Below, piece by piece: positions 16,414 through 25,332 of a stretch of DNA of 64,000 nt. Positions within the stretch are counted from its first letter, which is position 1. Each line of letters opens with the position of its first letter. Origin of the DNA: Nocardioides sp. S5 (GTDB lineage Bacteria; Actinomycetota; Actinomycetes; Propionibacteriales; Nocardioidaceae); NCBI RefSeq assembly GCF_017310035.1, contig NZ_CP022296.1:4092001-4156000 (forward strand). Direction: 5' to 3'. The notes beneath the pieces are model-generated. The model ran no database searches and was not told the origin of the DNA. It worked only from the letters and a program-made list of their open reading frames with translations. A program made the position numbers and the translations under genes.

Positions 16414-16500
16414 CCGCTTCTGTCCCGGAACTATGACCGGCGTCACAGGATACGTCAAGCGGTGTCCGTGAATTCGATCGCCACCGCGCCCAGAATGCGG

Positions 16501-16514
16501 TGCAAACGGTTCCA
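16501..16514. promoter_or_regulatory. LacI-type operator, SMP-30 side
   Basis: TGCAAACGGTTCCA fits TGnAAnCGnTTnCA. It ends 30 nt before the SMP-30 ATG and covers the expected -35 position of the TACCAT promoter, so binding would block that promoter. It mirrors the importer-side site. Confidence 0.75.
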
Positions 16515-16532
16515 TTAATCCACGTCTCCGCC

Positions 16533-16538
16533 TACCAT
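16533..16538 (+). promoter_or_regulatory. -10 box TACCAT, leaderless start of the SMP-30 gene
   Basis: TACCAT followed by 6 nt and ATG 16545. It decides for 16545 over a possible upstream start inside the operator. Confidence 0.5.
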
Positions 16539-16544
16539 CGCTCC

Positions 16545-17435
16545 ATGCCCGCGGGCCCCACCCGTCCATCCCAGTCCCGGAGGAAAGCCATCCGAGCCCA
16601 GCAGCTGACCGACGTCGTCACGCACCACGGGGAAGGCATCTGCTGGGACCCCGACATGTCCCGGCTCCGCCTCGTCGACGTCTTCGAGGGCGACCTGCTC
16701 ACCCTCGACGGCGACCGCCTCGCCTCACGCCTCGACGTGGGTGCCGTCGTCGGCGCCTGGCGTCCCCGCGACGCGGGAGGCGTGGTGGTCGCGACGGACG
16801 ACCGGTTCGTCCTGCTCGACCGTGCGGGCGCGGTCGAGTGGACCTCGCCCTCGCTCTTCGGGCCGGGTCGCCGGATGAACGACGGCGGGTGCGACCGGCA
16901 GGGCCGGTTCTACTGCGGGTCGATGAGCGTGGACGCCCTCCCCGGTCAGGGAACCCTCTGGCGCCTGGACCCGGACCGCACGGTCTCCCCGGCGATGACG
17001 GACCTGACGATCCCCAACGGGCTCGTCTGGTCCGAGGACGGGACCCGGGCCTTCCACGTGGACACGCCGCGGGGCACGGTCGACGTGCTGGAGCACGACG
17101 GCGAAACAGGCAGGCTGGCGCACCGGAGTCCGGTGGCGCGGGTGTCCGGTGGACACCCCGACGGGATGGCGCTGGATGCTCACGAGGGTCTCTGGGTCGC
17201 GATGTGGGGCGGCTCCGCCGTGCACCGCTACTCCCTAGACGGCCACCTCACGGCCGTGGTCGAGGTGGGCGCGGCCCAGGTGTCGTCCTGCGCCTTCGGC
17301 GGCCCGGGCGACACCCACCTCTACATCACGACGTCCCGACAGGGCCTCGGCGACTCCGAGGACCCCACGGCCGGTGCGGTCTTCTGCGTCGACGTGGACG
17401 TGGAGGGAGCGCCGGTCGCGACGTACGGCGCGTGA
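16545..17435 (+). CDS. SMP-30/gluconolactonase family protein
   Basis: A 296-residue six-bladed propeller lactonase. The metal-binding positions of the family are visible: Glu in GEGICWD near the N-terminus, Asn in IPNGLVW, Asp in HPDGMALD. It would open sugar lactones in the cytosol. Divergent from, and by shared operators co-regulated with, the beta-glucoside importer operon. Together with the operon's SDR it suggests oxidation of the sugar to a lactone and hydrolysis (inference). ATG 16545 is chosen because a -10 box ends 6 nt before it. Confidence 0.88.
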   Translation: MPAGPTRPSQSRRKAIRAQQLTDVVTHHGEGICWDPDMSRLRLVDVFEGDLLTLDGDRLASRLDVGAVVGAWRPRDAGGVVVATDDRFVLLDRAGAVEWTSPSLFGPGRRMNDGGCDRQGRFYCGSMSVDALPGQGTLWRLDPDRTVSPAMTDLTIPNGLVWSEDGTRAFHVDTPRGTVDVLEHDGETGRLAHRSPVARVSGGHPDGMALDAHEGLWVAMWGGSAVHRYSLDGHLTAVVEVGAAQVSSCAFGGPGDTHLYITTSRQGLGDSEDPTAGAVFCVDVDVEGAPVATYGA

Positions 17436-17454
17436 GCAGACGTCGCAGCGCGCG

Positions 17455-18627
17455 TCAGACGGTCTCGAACCGGATCCCGGCCGCCTGCAGCCGCGCGAGC
17501 AGTGCGTCGCCCATCGCCTGTGCCGGCGTCACCTGGCCCGAGGTCTCGGGATTGTCGTCGAGGGCCAGGCACAGCGCCGCCTCGGACAGCATCTTGGCCG
17601 TCTCGGTGTAGCCCGGGTCGCCGCCGGAGACGCGGGTGCGGACGGTCTGCCCACCGGCCTCGCCGACGAAGTCGACGGTGAACCACGACTTCTCGCGCTT
17701 CGAGGCGTCGGGGCCGGAGCCCTGCGGCACCTTGCCCTTGAGGAAGTCGCGCACCGGCTTCAGCTGCGCGGCCACCGTGAGCAGCCCGACGCCGGCCGCG
17801 CCGCCGGCGGCGTAGCGCAGCGTCTTCGTGCCGGCCCAGTGGGAGTAGCGGAACTTCGGACCGTACGCCGCCAGCGCGGCGCCGCTGCGCGCGACGACGA
17901 TCGGGTCGATGGTCGGCAGCGGGAGCAGCCAGTAGCCGAGCACCGGGTCGCGGTGCGGCTTGCCGCTGACCGACCGTGACGACCGGCCCTCGGGACGGAC
18001 CTCGGCGCGGCGGCGGGCGGCGTACGTCTTCTTCATCTGGGCGGCCCGGGCGAACTGGTCGAGCGCGGAGTGGAAGGTGCCGCCGGAGAAGGTGCCCGCC
18101 GAGCGGACCACGCCGCGCAGCGTGATCGGCTGGTCGGACGGCAGCTGCTGCACGGTGTAGTAGGCACCGAGGTCGTGCGGGATCGAGTCGAAGCCGCACG
18201 CGTGCACCAGCCGGGCGCCGGTGCGCACCGCGGTCTGGTGGTGGGCGAGGAAGGACTGGTCGACGAACTCGGGCTCGCCGGTGAGGTCGAGGTAGTCGGT
18301 GCCGGCCTCGGCGCACGCCGCGACGAGCGGACCGCCGTGCTGGAGGTAGGGGCCGATGGTGGTCGCGACGACGCGGGCCCGGCGGGCGACGTCGGCCAGC
18401 GCGGCGGGGTCGTTCGAGTCGGCGACCAGCACCTGCACGTCTGCCGCCCCCGGCCCGCTGAGCCGCTGGCGTACGGCCTCGAGCTTCTCGGCGTTGCGCC
18501 CGGCGATCGCCCAGCGCAGTCCGGCCGGGGCGTGCGCGGCGAGGTAGTCGGCGGTGAGCCCGCCGGTGAAGCCGGTGGCCCCGAAGAGCACGATGTCGAA
18601 GGGCCGGTCGAGGTGGCGGTCGCTCAT
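17455..18627 (-). CDS. Saccharopine dehydrogenase-like / trans-acting enoyl reductase family protein
   Basis: A 390-residue protein with an N-terminal Rossmann fold (DIVLFGATGFTGGLTADYLA, about residues 10-29) and the family motifs TDYLDLTGEPEF and HACGFDSIPHDLGA. It belongs with the mycobacterial trans-acting enoyl reductases and saccharopine-dehydrogenase-like proteins that act on lipids. The substrate is unknown and no polyketide synthase is nearby. Length is near the family norm. ATG 18627 follows a CACGAT box by 6 nt. Confidence 0.85.
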   Translation of the reverse strand: MSDRHLDRPFDIVLFGATGFTGGLTADYLAAHAPAGLRWAIAGRNAEKLEAVRQRLSGPGAADVQVLVADSNDPAALADVARRARVVATTIGPYLQHGGPLVAACAEAGTDYLDLTGEPEFVDQSFLAHHQTAVRTGARLVHACGFDSIPHDLGAYYTVQQLPSDQPITLRGVVRSAGTFSGGTFHSALDQFARAAQMKKTYAARRRAEVRPEGRSSRSVSGKPHRDPVLGYWLLPLPTIDPIVVARSGAALAAYGPKFRYSHWAGTKTLRYAAGGAAGVGLLTVAAQLKPVRDFLKGKVPQGSGPDASKREKSWFTVDFVGEAGGQTVRTRVSGGDPGYTETAKMLSEAALCLALDDNPETSGQVTPAQAMGDALLARLQAAGIRFETV

Positions 18628-18679
18628 CGCGCCATCGTGCCACGCGGAACCGTGGCCCCCGCGGGCCCGTCCCACGACC

Positions 18680-20524
18680 ATGAGCCTGCGCCGGATCACC
18701 ACCAGCATCGCCGCCGTCACCTGCCTCGGCGTCGCGGCCGGCGTGGGCTACGTCGTCGGCGACGCCCCCGCGCCCACCACCGCCCCGCCGATCGCGCTCG
18801 CCAACGCCGACCTGACCGCGGCCGGGAGCTGCGAGGAGCTGCTCGACTCCTACGTCGAGCGCGCTCTCGAGCAGGTCGGCCCCTACGGCTGGGGGTCCGG
18901 CATCATCGCCTTCGACTCCCTCGGCGGGTCCGACGCGAGCACAGGCAGCGAGTCCGCGGGCATCGAGCGGGCGGCCGGCGTGAGCACGTCGCGCAGCACG
19001 AGCAACGAGTCGGGCACCAACGTCCAGGAGGTCGGCGTCGACGAGTCCGACGTCGTGAAGGTCGCCGGGTCCCTGCTCCTGCGCCTGCGCGACGGGGAGC
19101 TGCTGGCCTACGACGTCTCCGGCGACGAGCCGACCCTGCTGTCCACCACCGCGCTGGACGACGCGCGCGGCACCGACTGGCCCGGAGGCCCCGGCGGGGA
19201 GCTCCTCCTGGTCGACGGCCGCGCCGTCGTGCTGGGCTCCTCGCCCGACGGCTTCGAGACGACGATCACCACGGTGGATCTCGCCGATCCGACCTCCCCC
19301 TCGGTCGTCGACGCCACCACGGTCCGCGGCCGGGTGTCCGCGGTCCGGCTGCACGGCGACGTGGTGCGCGTCGTGCTGGTCAACGGCCTGCCCGAGCTCG
19401 ACTTCTCCTCCCCCGACGGCACCTTCGGCCAGATCCGCGCACGGCTGCGCAACCGGGCGCTGGTCCGCGACACGACGCTCGCCGACTGGCTGCCGACGGT
19501 CGACGGCGAGCCCGTCGTCGCCTGCGAGGACGTCGCGGTCCCCGACGACGACGTGCCGCTCGGCACCACGACCGTCATCGCCCTCGACCCCGCCTCCCCG
19601 ACCGACCGCGCGTCGACGGCGGTCGCCACGGACTCCGACACCTCCTACTTCTCCACCGACCGCTTCTACCTCGCCGCCGGCTCGCCGGCGTGGGGCTGGG
19701 GCGACTGCTTCGACTGCCGCCCGGGTCCGGGGTCCGACGGCACCACGCCGATCTACGCCTTCGCGCTCGACGGGGCGGACACGACGTACGTCGCCTCCGG
19801 AGAGGTCGAGGGCACCATCGCGGACCGCTGGTCGATGGACGCCGTGGGCGGGTCGCTGCGGGTCGCGGTCGGCGCGAGCAGCGAGACCGGCAACTTCAGC
19901 TCCGTCATCACGCTGCGCGAGGACGGCTCAGACCTCGTCGAGGAGGGCCGCGTCGACGGCCTCGGCATCGACGAGGAGATCAAGTCGGTGCGGTGGTTCG
20001 ACGACCTCGCGATCGTGGTGACCTTCCGCCAGACCGACCCGCTCTACGCCATCGACCTCAGCGACCCGACCGCACCGCGGCTGCTCGGCGAGCTGAAGAT
20101 CCCCGGCTTCAGCGAGTACCTCCACCCGCTCGGCGAGCAGCGGCTCATCGGCGTCGGGCAGGACGCCTCGCTCGACGGCGTGACCCGCGGCGCGCAGGCG
20201 GCGCTCTTCGACGTCACCGACCTGACCGCGCCGCGCCAGCTCGACGTGGTCCGCTACCCGAAGCAGAGCCAGGCCGGTGCCGGCCTCGACCCGCGCCAGT
20301 TCACCTGGCTGCCCGAGCAGCGCATCGCGCTGACCGTCGTCTCGCAGGGCTGGACCGGCACCACCGGCTGGGTCTCGGTGCTGTCGCTCGACGGCGGGTC
20401 GATGAGCAACCGGATGGTCGAGGTCGAGCACGGCAGCGACGTGGCCGACGTACGCCTGGTGCCGCTGGAGTCGGGCCGGGTGGTGCTGGTGACGGGCGAG
20501 GACGTGAGCTTCTTCGAGGTCTGA
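18680..20524 (+). CDS. Secreted beta-propeller domain protein
   Basis: A 614-residue protein with an N-terminal membrane-export signal (RRITTSIAAVTCLGVAAGVGY), an acidic linker, then a C-terminal-type beta-propeller domain (family PF09826) recognisable from ESGTNVQEVGVDESDVVKVAG and repeated blade-like segments such as IDLSDPTAPRLLGELKIPGFSEYLHPLG. These proteins are exported; the function is not established. The divergent start is 52 bp from the enoyl-reductase-like gene. Confidence 0.85.
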   Translation: MSLRRITTSIAAVTCLGVAAGVGYVVGDAPAPTTAPPIALANADLTAAGSCEELLDSYVERALEQVGPYGWGSGIIAFDSLGGSDASTGSESAGIERAAGVSTSRSTSNESGTNVQEVGVDESDVVKVAGSLLLRLRDGELLAYDVSGDEPTLLSTTALDDARGTDWPGGPGGELLLVDGRAVVLGSSPDGFETTITTVDLADPTSPSVVDATTVRGRVSAVRLHGDVVRVVLVNGLPELDFSSPDGTFGQIRARLRNRALVRDTTLADWLPTVDGEPVVACEDVAVPDDDVPLGTTTVIALDPASPTDRASTAVATDSDTSYFSTDRFYLAAGSPAWGWGDCFDCRPGPGSDGTTPIYAFALDGADTTYVASGEVEGTIADRWSMDAVGGSLRVAVGASSETGNFSSVITLREDGSDLVEEGRVDGLGIDEEIKSVRWFDDLAIVVTFRQTDPLYAIDLSDPTAPRLLGELKIPGFSEYLHPLGEQRLIGVGQDASLDGVTRGAQAALFDVTDLTAPRQLDVVRYPKQSQAGAGLDPRQFTWLPEQRIALTVVSQGWTGTTGWVSVLSLDGGSMSNRMVEVEHGSDVADVRLVPLESGRVVLVTGEDVSFFEV

Positions 20525-20541
20525 GACCGCAGTCGGCGACG

Positions 20542-20547
20542 TACGCT
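20542..20547 (+). promoter_or_regulatory. -10 box TACGCT, leaderless start of the DUF2277 gene
   Basis: TACGCT followed by 7 nt and ATG 20555, with no ribosome binding site between. Confidence 0.45.
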
Positions 20548-20554
20548 CGGTCGC

Positions 20555-20824
20555 ATGTGCCGCAACATCCGCCCCCTCAACAACTTCGAGCCGCCCGCCA
20601 CGCGCGACGAGGTCACCGCCGCCGCGCTGCAGTACGTCCGCAAGGTGGCCGGCACGACGAAGCCGTCGCAGGCCAACGAGGAGGCGTTCTACGCCGCGGT
20701 GAAGGAGATCGCGCACATCACCGAGCACCTGCTCGACGACCTGGTCACCACCGCGCCGCCGAAGAACCGCGAGGCCGAGGCCGAGAAGGCCCGCGCCCGG
20801 GCCCGGGTGAGGTACGGCGCGTGA
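20555..20824 (+). CDS. DUF2277 domain protein
   Basis: An 89-residue protein beginning MCRNIRPLNNFEPPAT, the hallmark of the DUF2277 family, with helix-rich remainder (ALQYVRKVAGTTKPSQANEE) and a basic tail. The function is unknown; these small cytosolic proteins are common in actinobacteria. Its TGA overlaps the GTG start of the sirtuin gene (GTGA), so the two are translated as a unit. Confidence 0.88.
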   Translation: MCRNIRPLNNFEPPATRDEVTAAALQYVRKVAGTTKPSQANEEAFYAAVKEIAHITEHLLDDLVTTAPPKNREAEAEKARARARVRYGA

Positions 20825-21714
20825 GCCTGGTGGCCACCGAGCAGTCCGCGCTCGACCTGCTCGCGACCCGACCGCTGGTCGTGCTCACCGGCGCCGGACT
20901 GTCCACCGACTCAGGCATCCCCGACTACCGCGGTCCCGGCTCGACGGCGCGGGCACCGATGACCTACCAGGAGTTCGTGGCCGCGCCCGAGGCGCGGCAG
21001 CGCTACTGGGCGCGCAGCCACCTCGGCTGGCAGCGGATGGGACGCGCGCTGCCCAACGACGGCCACCTCGCGGTCGCTGCTCTCGATCCTTCACTCCTCA
21101 TCACCCAGAACGTCGACGGCCTGCACGAGGCCGCCGGCACCCGACAGGTGGTGGCGCTGCACGGCCGCGTCGCCGACGTCGTGTGCCTCGACTGCCGTAC
21201 GACGTCGTCGCGCGCAGAGATGGCGCAGCGCCTCGACGAGCTCAACCCCGGCTGGCTCGAGCGGCACGGCTGGGTCGAGTCGCGCCCCGACGGCGACGTC
21301 GACCTCGACGACACCGACGACTTCGTGGTGCCGGCGTGCGCGTGCGGCGGCCCGCTCAAGCCGCACGTGGTGTTCTTCGGCGAGAACGTCCCGGCCGAGC
21401 GGGTGGCCCGCTGCTACGCCGCCGTCGAGTCGCTCGGCACCGACGGGGCGCTCCTGGTCGCGGGCTCGTCCCTGACGGTGATGAGCGGCCTGCGGTTCGT
21501 CAAGCGCGCGGCTGCCGGGGGTACGCCGATCGTGATCGTCAACCGCGGACTGACCCGCGGCGACGAGCTGGCGACGTACAAGCTCGAGGTGGGGTGCAGC
21601 GAGTTCCTGACCGAGCTTGTCAGGCGCTCCCAGAGGTTGTCAGGCCTTGCAGAGGCCGACAACCTGGGGGATCCCCGGCCGACCGGGGATCCCGAAACCT
21701 CGGCCAGACCCTAG
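20821..21714 (+). CDS. Sir2 family NAD-dependent protein deacylase
   Basis: A 297-residue sirtuin. NAD-binding GAGLSTDSGIPDYRG (about residues 25-39), TQNVDGLH and the catalytic His (about residue 114, in ALHGRV) are present; zinc ligands appear as CLDC and a later CAC..G pair. It would remove acyl groups from protein lysines, releasing nicotinamide. GTG start coupled to DUF2277. The last 25-30 residues after SEFLTELVRR have no family logic: they are encoded by two tandem hairpins, the second a copy of the palindromic repeat, and the stop shares CTAG with the convergent gene. Confidence 0.9.
   Translation: MSLVATEQSALDLLATRPLVVLTGAGLSTDSGIPDYRGPGSTARAPMTYQEFVAAPEARQRYWARSHLGWQRMGRALPNDGHLAVAALDPSLLITQNVDGLHEAAGTRQVVALHGRVADVVCLDCRTTSSRAEMAQRLDELNPGWLERHGWVESRPDGDVDLDDTDDFVVPACACGGPLKPHVVFFGENVPAERVARCYAAVESLGTDGALLVAGSSLTVMSGLRFVKRAAAGGTPIVIVNRGLTRGDELATYKLEVGCSEFLTELVRRSQRLSGLAEADNLGDPRPTGDPETSARP
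21637..21693. repeat. Two tandem hairpins incl. palindromic repeat copy 2, at sirtuin 3' end
   Basis: First stem: GGTTGTC-A-GGCCT against AGGCC-GACAACC (one bulged A). Second, 21668-21693: GGGATCCCCGG and CCGGGGATCCC around a 4-nt loop, the same arm sequence as the repeat at 1064-1151, followed by CCGAAACCTCGG. They lie inside the sirtuin reading frame just before the shared stop of two convergent genes and may serve as a two-way terminator. Confidence 0.7.
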
Positions 21715-22391
21715 CGGCGCACGAAGATGTGCTCGGCCGCCTCGACCACCAGCTCGGCGGTCTCGCCGCCTGACCCGATGAGGATGCCCTCCTCGGTGCG
21801 GGCGATGGTGACGGTCTTGCCGGGCAGGGCGCCGACGCGGCGCAGCAGCCCCATCAGCTCCTCGTCCTTCTGCATCTCCTCGGAGATCCGCTTGACGTGG
21901 ACCATCTGGTCCTCCGGCAGCGCGGCGGCCGAGAGCGGCTCGACGTTGTCCATGAAGTGCTCGCCGCTGACGTCGCCCAGCTCGTCGAGGCCGGGGATCG
22001 GGTTGCCGTAGGGCGACTCGGTCGGGTGGTCGAGCAGCTCGAGCAGGCGCCGCTCGACGGTCTCCGACATCACGTGCTCCCAGCGGCACGCCTCGGCGTG
22101 CACCAGCTCCCAGTCGAGGCCGATGACGTCGGTGAGCAGGCGCTCGGCGAGCCGGTGCTTGCGCATCACGCGGGTCGCGAGGAGCTGACCCTCCTCGGTG
22201 AGCTCGAGGTGGCGGTCGCCCTGCACGGTGAGCAGGCCGTCGCGCTCCATCCGCGCCACCGTCTGCGACACCGTCGGCCCGGACTGGTGCAGCCGCTCGG
22301 CGATGCGCGCGCGCAGCGGCACGATGTCCTCCTCCACGAGCTCGTAGATCGTGCGGAGGTACATCTCGGTGGTGTCGATCAGGTCACTCAC
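21711..22391 (-). CDS. DtxR/IdeR-type metal-dependent repressor
   Basis: A 226-residue regulator: winged helix (residues 1-70), dimer and metal domain (71-140) and SH3-like C-terminal domain. Counting from GTG 22391 the metal ligands fall at exactly the DtxR positions: Met10, His79, Glu83, His98, Cys102, Glu105 and His106. The Cys102 points to iron rather than manganese sensing. This numbering, plus a CACAAT box 7 nt upstream, favours GTG 22391 over ATG 22400. It would repress iron-uptake genes when Fe(II) is plentiful; no target is in the window. Confidence 0.9.
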   Translation of the reverse strand: MSDLIDTTEMYLRTIYELVEEDIVPLRARIAERLHQSGPTVSQTVARMERDGLLTVQGDRHLELTEEGQLLATRVMRKHRLAERLLTDVIGLDWELVHAEACRWEHVMSETVERRLLELLDHPTESPYGNPIPGLDELGDVSGEHFMDNVEPLSAAALPEDQMVHVKRISEEMQKDEELMGLLRRVGALPGKTVTIARTEEGILIGSGGETAELVVEAAEHIFVRR

Positions 22392-22454
22392 GCAGGTCAT
22401 TGTGTCCCATCCGGCAACTCCCACGTCCCACCCGGTCGTGGCACAGTGAGGCCG

Positions 22455-23240
22455 GTGAGCGAACTGATCGTGCCGCGACGCTTCTGCGGCCCGCCCGACT
22501 CCGGCAACGGTGGCTGGACCGCCGGCGCACTGGCCGCGCTGGACGACACCGACGCACCCGACGACCACGCCGGGCCCTGGCCGGTGATCGAGGTGTCCCT
22601 GCGGCGCCCGCCGCCCCTCGACACCCCGCTGCACGTCGCGGTCGAGGGTGCCGTGACCACCGCGTCGGTCGACGGAGCCCCGGTCGCCACGGCGAGCCGC
22701 GTGGACCGCGCGCTCACCGAGGTCGGGCCGGTCGCGCCGGACGTCGCCGCGGCCGCGGAGTCGACGTACCCCGGGCTGGCCTTCCACCCTTTCCCCACCT
22801 GTTTCGTGTGCGGCACCGCCCGCGAGGAGGGCGACGGCCTGCGGATCTTCCCCGGCCGCGTCGGAGCGGGCCCCGACGGCGACCTGACCGCCGCGACGTG
22901 GACCCCGCACCCGAGCCTCCACGAGGATTGGCACGCGTACGCCGACGAGGTGCCGCGCGCCTCGGTCGCCGCCACGTGGGCCGCGCTCGACTGCATCGGC
23001 GGCTGGGCCGGCGACCTCACCGAGCGGCTGATGGTGCTCGGGCGGATGACCGCACGGGTCGACGCGCTGCCGGTGATCGGCGAGGCGCACGTGGTGGTCG
23101 GCGAGGGACGGGGGCAGGACGGTCGCAAGACCTTCACCGCCGCGACCCTGTACGACGCCGACGGCCGGGTGGTGGCGAGCGCCGAGCACACGTGGATCGC
23201 GGTCGACCCGGCGATGTTCGGCGGCCGCACGCCGGCTTGA
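22455..23240 (+). CDS. Hotdog-fold (thioesterase-like) protein
   Basis: A 261-residue cytosolic protein whose layout (FCGPPDSGNGGWTAGALA near the N-terminus, a CFVCG motif in the middle, and the C-terminal helix-strand VPRASVAATWAALDCIGGWAG) resembles double-hotdog acyl-CoA thioesterase-like proteins of actinobacteria. I cannot identify a catalytic residue or substrate. GTG 22455 has no ribosome binding site; a CACAGT box ends 7 nt upstream. Divergent from the DtxR-type gene by 63 bp, so iron control is possible but no clear DtxR box was seen. Confidence 0.6.
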   Translation: MSELIVPRRFCGPPDSGNGGWTAGALAALDDTDAPDDHAGPWPVIEVSLRRPPPLDTPLHVAVEGAVTTASVDGAPVATASRVDRALTEVGPVAPDVAAAAESTYPGLAFHPFPTCFVCGTAREEGDGLRIFPGRVGAGPDGDLTAATWTPHPSLHEDWHAYADEVPRASVAATWAALDCIGGWAGDLTERLMVLGRMTARVDALPVIGEAHVVVGEGRGQDGRKTFTAATLYDADGRVVASAEHTWIAVDPAMFGGRTPA

Positions 23241-23274
23241 CCGGCCCTCCCCCCGTGCTGAGAGGATGGTGCGC

Positions 23275-24873
23275 ATGGCCGCTTTGAACGATCCAATCCC
23301 CGCCGGGCGCGATGACTGGTGGCGTCACGCCGTCATCTACCAGGTCTACGTGCGCAGCTTCGCCGACAGCGACGGCGATGGCGTCGGCGACCTGCCCGGC
23401 ATCACCTCGCGCCTGCCGCACCTGGCCGAGCTGGGCGTGGACGCCCTCTGGATCACGCCGTTCTACACCTCCCCGCAGCACGACCACGGCTACGACGTCG
23501 CCGACTACCGCGACGTCGACCCGCTGTTCGGCCAGCTCTCCGACGCCGACGCCCTGATCGCGCGCGCCCACGAGCTCGGCCTGCGGGTCGTGGTCGACCT
23601 CGTGCCCAACCACACCTCAGACGAGCACGAGTGGTTCCGGGCGGCACTCGCCGCCGGGCCCGGCAGCCCGGGGCGCGCCCGCTACATGTTCCGCGACAGT
23701 CCCGACGGCCCGCCCAACAACTGGCAGTCCGTCTTCGGCGGCCCGGCATGGACCCAGGTCGACGACGGCCAGTGGTACCTCCACCTCTTCGACTCCACCC
23801 AGCCCGACCTCGACTGGCGCAACCCCGAGGTCCCCGCGATGTTCGAGGACGTGCTGCGGTTCTGGCTCGACCGCGGTGTCGACGGCTTCCGCGTGGACGT
23901 CGCCCACGGCCTCTTCAAGGAGGCCAGCCTGCGCGACCAGGTCGTCGGCGAGGGCGGCAGGGCGAGCTCCGGCCAGGTCAACACCGACCACTCGATGGTC
24001 TCGCGCGAGCTCAAGGACGAGCCGATGTGGGACCAGCCCGAGGTCCACGACGTCTACCGCGCCTGGCACCGGGTGCTCGACGAGGCCGGCCCGGACCGGA
24101 TGGCCGTCGCCGAGGCCTGGACCCAGACGCCGGAGTCCATGGCGGCCTTCGTGCGCCCTGACGAGCTCGACCAGGCCTTCAACTTCGCGTGGCTGCTGGC
24201 GGACTGGTCGGCGGAGGGCTTCGCCGAGGTCATCACCAGCACGCTCGCGGCGGTCGAGCCGGTCGGCGCCTCGCCGACGTGGGTGCTCAGCAACCACGAC
24301 GTCGTACGCCACGTCACCCGCTACGGCGGTGGCGAGCAGGGGCTGGCCCGCGGTCGCGCGGCCACGATGACGATGCTCGCGCTGCCCGGCTCCAGCTACC
24401 TCTACCAGGGCGAGGAGCTCGGCCTCGAGCAGGTCGACGTCGCCCCCGAGCACCGGCAGGACCCGTCCTACCTGCGCACCGGCGAGGTCGGTCGCGACGG
24501 CTGCCGGGTGCCGATCCCGTGGGGCGGCACCGAGGCGCCGTACGCCTTCGGCCCGGGCTCCGCGCAGCCGTGGATCCCGCAGCCGGCGGAGTGGGCGGAG
24601 CTCACCGTCGAGGCCCAGGCCTCCGACCCCGACTCGACTCTGGCGTTCTACCGCGACGCGCTCCGGGCGCGCCGCGAGTTCGCCTGGACGGCCGGCGACG
24701 ACGTCGAGCTGGTCGACCTCGGCGCCGAGGTGCTGGCGTTCCGCCGCGGCCCGCTGACGGTGGTGCTCAACTGTGGCGACACCGCAGTCGAGCTCCCCGA
24801 GGGCGAGGTGCTGCTGGCCAGCGGTCCGGTCGACGACAAGCTGCCGCCGGACACGGCTGCCTGGTTGCGCTGA
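23275..24873 (+). CDS. GH13 family alpha-glucosidase
   Basis: A 532-residue cytosolic enzyme of the alpha-amylase superfamily (oligo-1,6/alpha-glucosidase type). All four conserved regions are present: [17 protein letters not shown] (nucleophile Asp), AEAW (acid Glu) and LSNHDVVR (transition-state Asp). The N-terminal [20 protein letters not shown] is the family start. It would release glucose from maltose-like or isomaltose-like sugars. ATG 23275 is preferred to ATG 23266 because a GAGGAT box ends 7 nt upstream. Confidence 0.92.
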   Translation: MAALNDPIPAGRDDWWRHAVIYQVYVRSFADSDGDGVGDLPGITSRLPHLAELGVDALWITPFYTSPQHDHGYDVADYRDVDPLFGQLSDADALIARAHELGLRVVVDLVPNHTSDEHEWFRAALAAGPGSPGRARYMFRDSPDGPPNNWQSVFGGPAWTQVDDGQWYLHLFDSTQPDLDWRNPEVPAMFEDVLRFWLDRGVDGFRVDVAHGLFKEASLRDQVVGEGGRASSGQVNTDHSMVSRELKDEPMWDQPEVHDVYRAWHRVLDEAGPDRMAVAEAWTQTPESMAAFVRPDELDQAFNFAWLLADWSAEGFAEVITSTLAAVEPVGASPTWVLSNHDVVRHVTRYGGGEQGLARGRAATMTMLALPGSSYLYQGEELGLEQVDVAPEHRQDPSYLRTGEVGRDGCRVPIPWGGTEAPYAFGPGSAQPWIPQPAEWAELTVEAQASDPDSTLAFYRDALRARREFAWTAGDDVELVDLGAEVLAFRRGPLTVVLNCGDTAVELPEGEVLLASGPVDDKLPPDTAAWLR

Positions 24874-24888
24874 CCGCCCGGGCCCGCG

Positions 24889-25332
24889 TCAGTCGTCGGA
24901 CAGGGACTGGTTGTACGCCGAGAGCTGGGCCGCGAAGGACGACAGCTCCTCGTCGGTCCACTCGGCCAGGCGCCCGTCGAAGCGGTCGCGGCGGCTCCGG
25001 CTCATCGCGTCGAGCCGCTCGCGGCCGTCGTCGGTGGCGTCGAGCAGGATCGCCCGGCGGTCCTCGGGCGCCGGCTTGCGCTCGACGAGCCCGAGGTCGA
25101 CCAGCGACTGCACCTGGCGGCTGACGCCGCCCTTGTCCATGCCGAAGGCGTCGGCGAGGTCCGCGCCCCGCAGCGGCCCGTGGGTCGCGAGGTGGGTGAG
25201 CATGAAGTAGGTCATCGGGTGGAGCTCGGGGTGCACCTCACGGGCGCGCTCCCCCATCACCCGCTTCACGCGGCGGATCAGCGTGCCGACCTCGGCCTCG
25301 ATGCTGCGGAGGTCGTCGTTGCGGGTGCTCAT
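24889..25332 (-). CDS. MarR family transcriptional regulator
   Basis: A 147-residue winged-helix regulator: HTH GADLADAFGMDKGGVSRQVQSL (about residues 56-77) and wing with DRRAILLDATDDGRE. Its ATG overlaps the stop of the MFS exporter (ATGA), so it is the second gene of the exporter operon. It probably binds the GTTGT-N5-ACAAC element upstream of the exporter and is released by the exported compound (inference from position). Confidence 0.88.
   Translation of the reverse strand: MSTRNDDLRSIEAEVGTLIRRVKRVMGERAREVHPELHPMTYFMLTHLATHGPLRGADLADAFGMDKGGVSRQVQSLVDLGLVERKPAPEDRRAILLDATDDGRERLDAMSRSRRDRFDGRLAEWTDEELSSFAAQLSAYNQSLSDD

Noticed and set aside
17455..18627. True saccharopine dehydrogenase (lysine pathway)
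   Set aside because: The motifs TGEPEF and GFDSIPHDLG are those of the enoyl-reductase-like group; no lysine genes are near.
21711..22391. Manganese-type MntR instead of iron-type regulator
   Set aside because: The residue at position 102 is Cys, as in DtxR/IdeR, not the Glu of MntR, and a C-terminal SH3-like domain is present.
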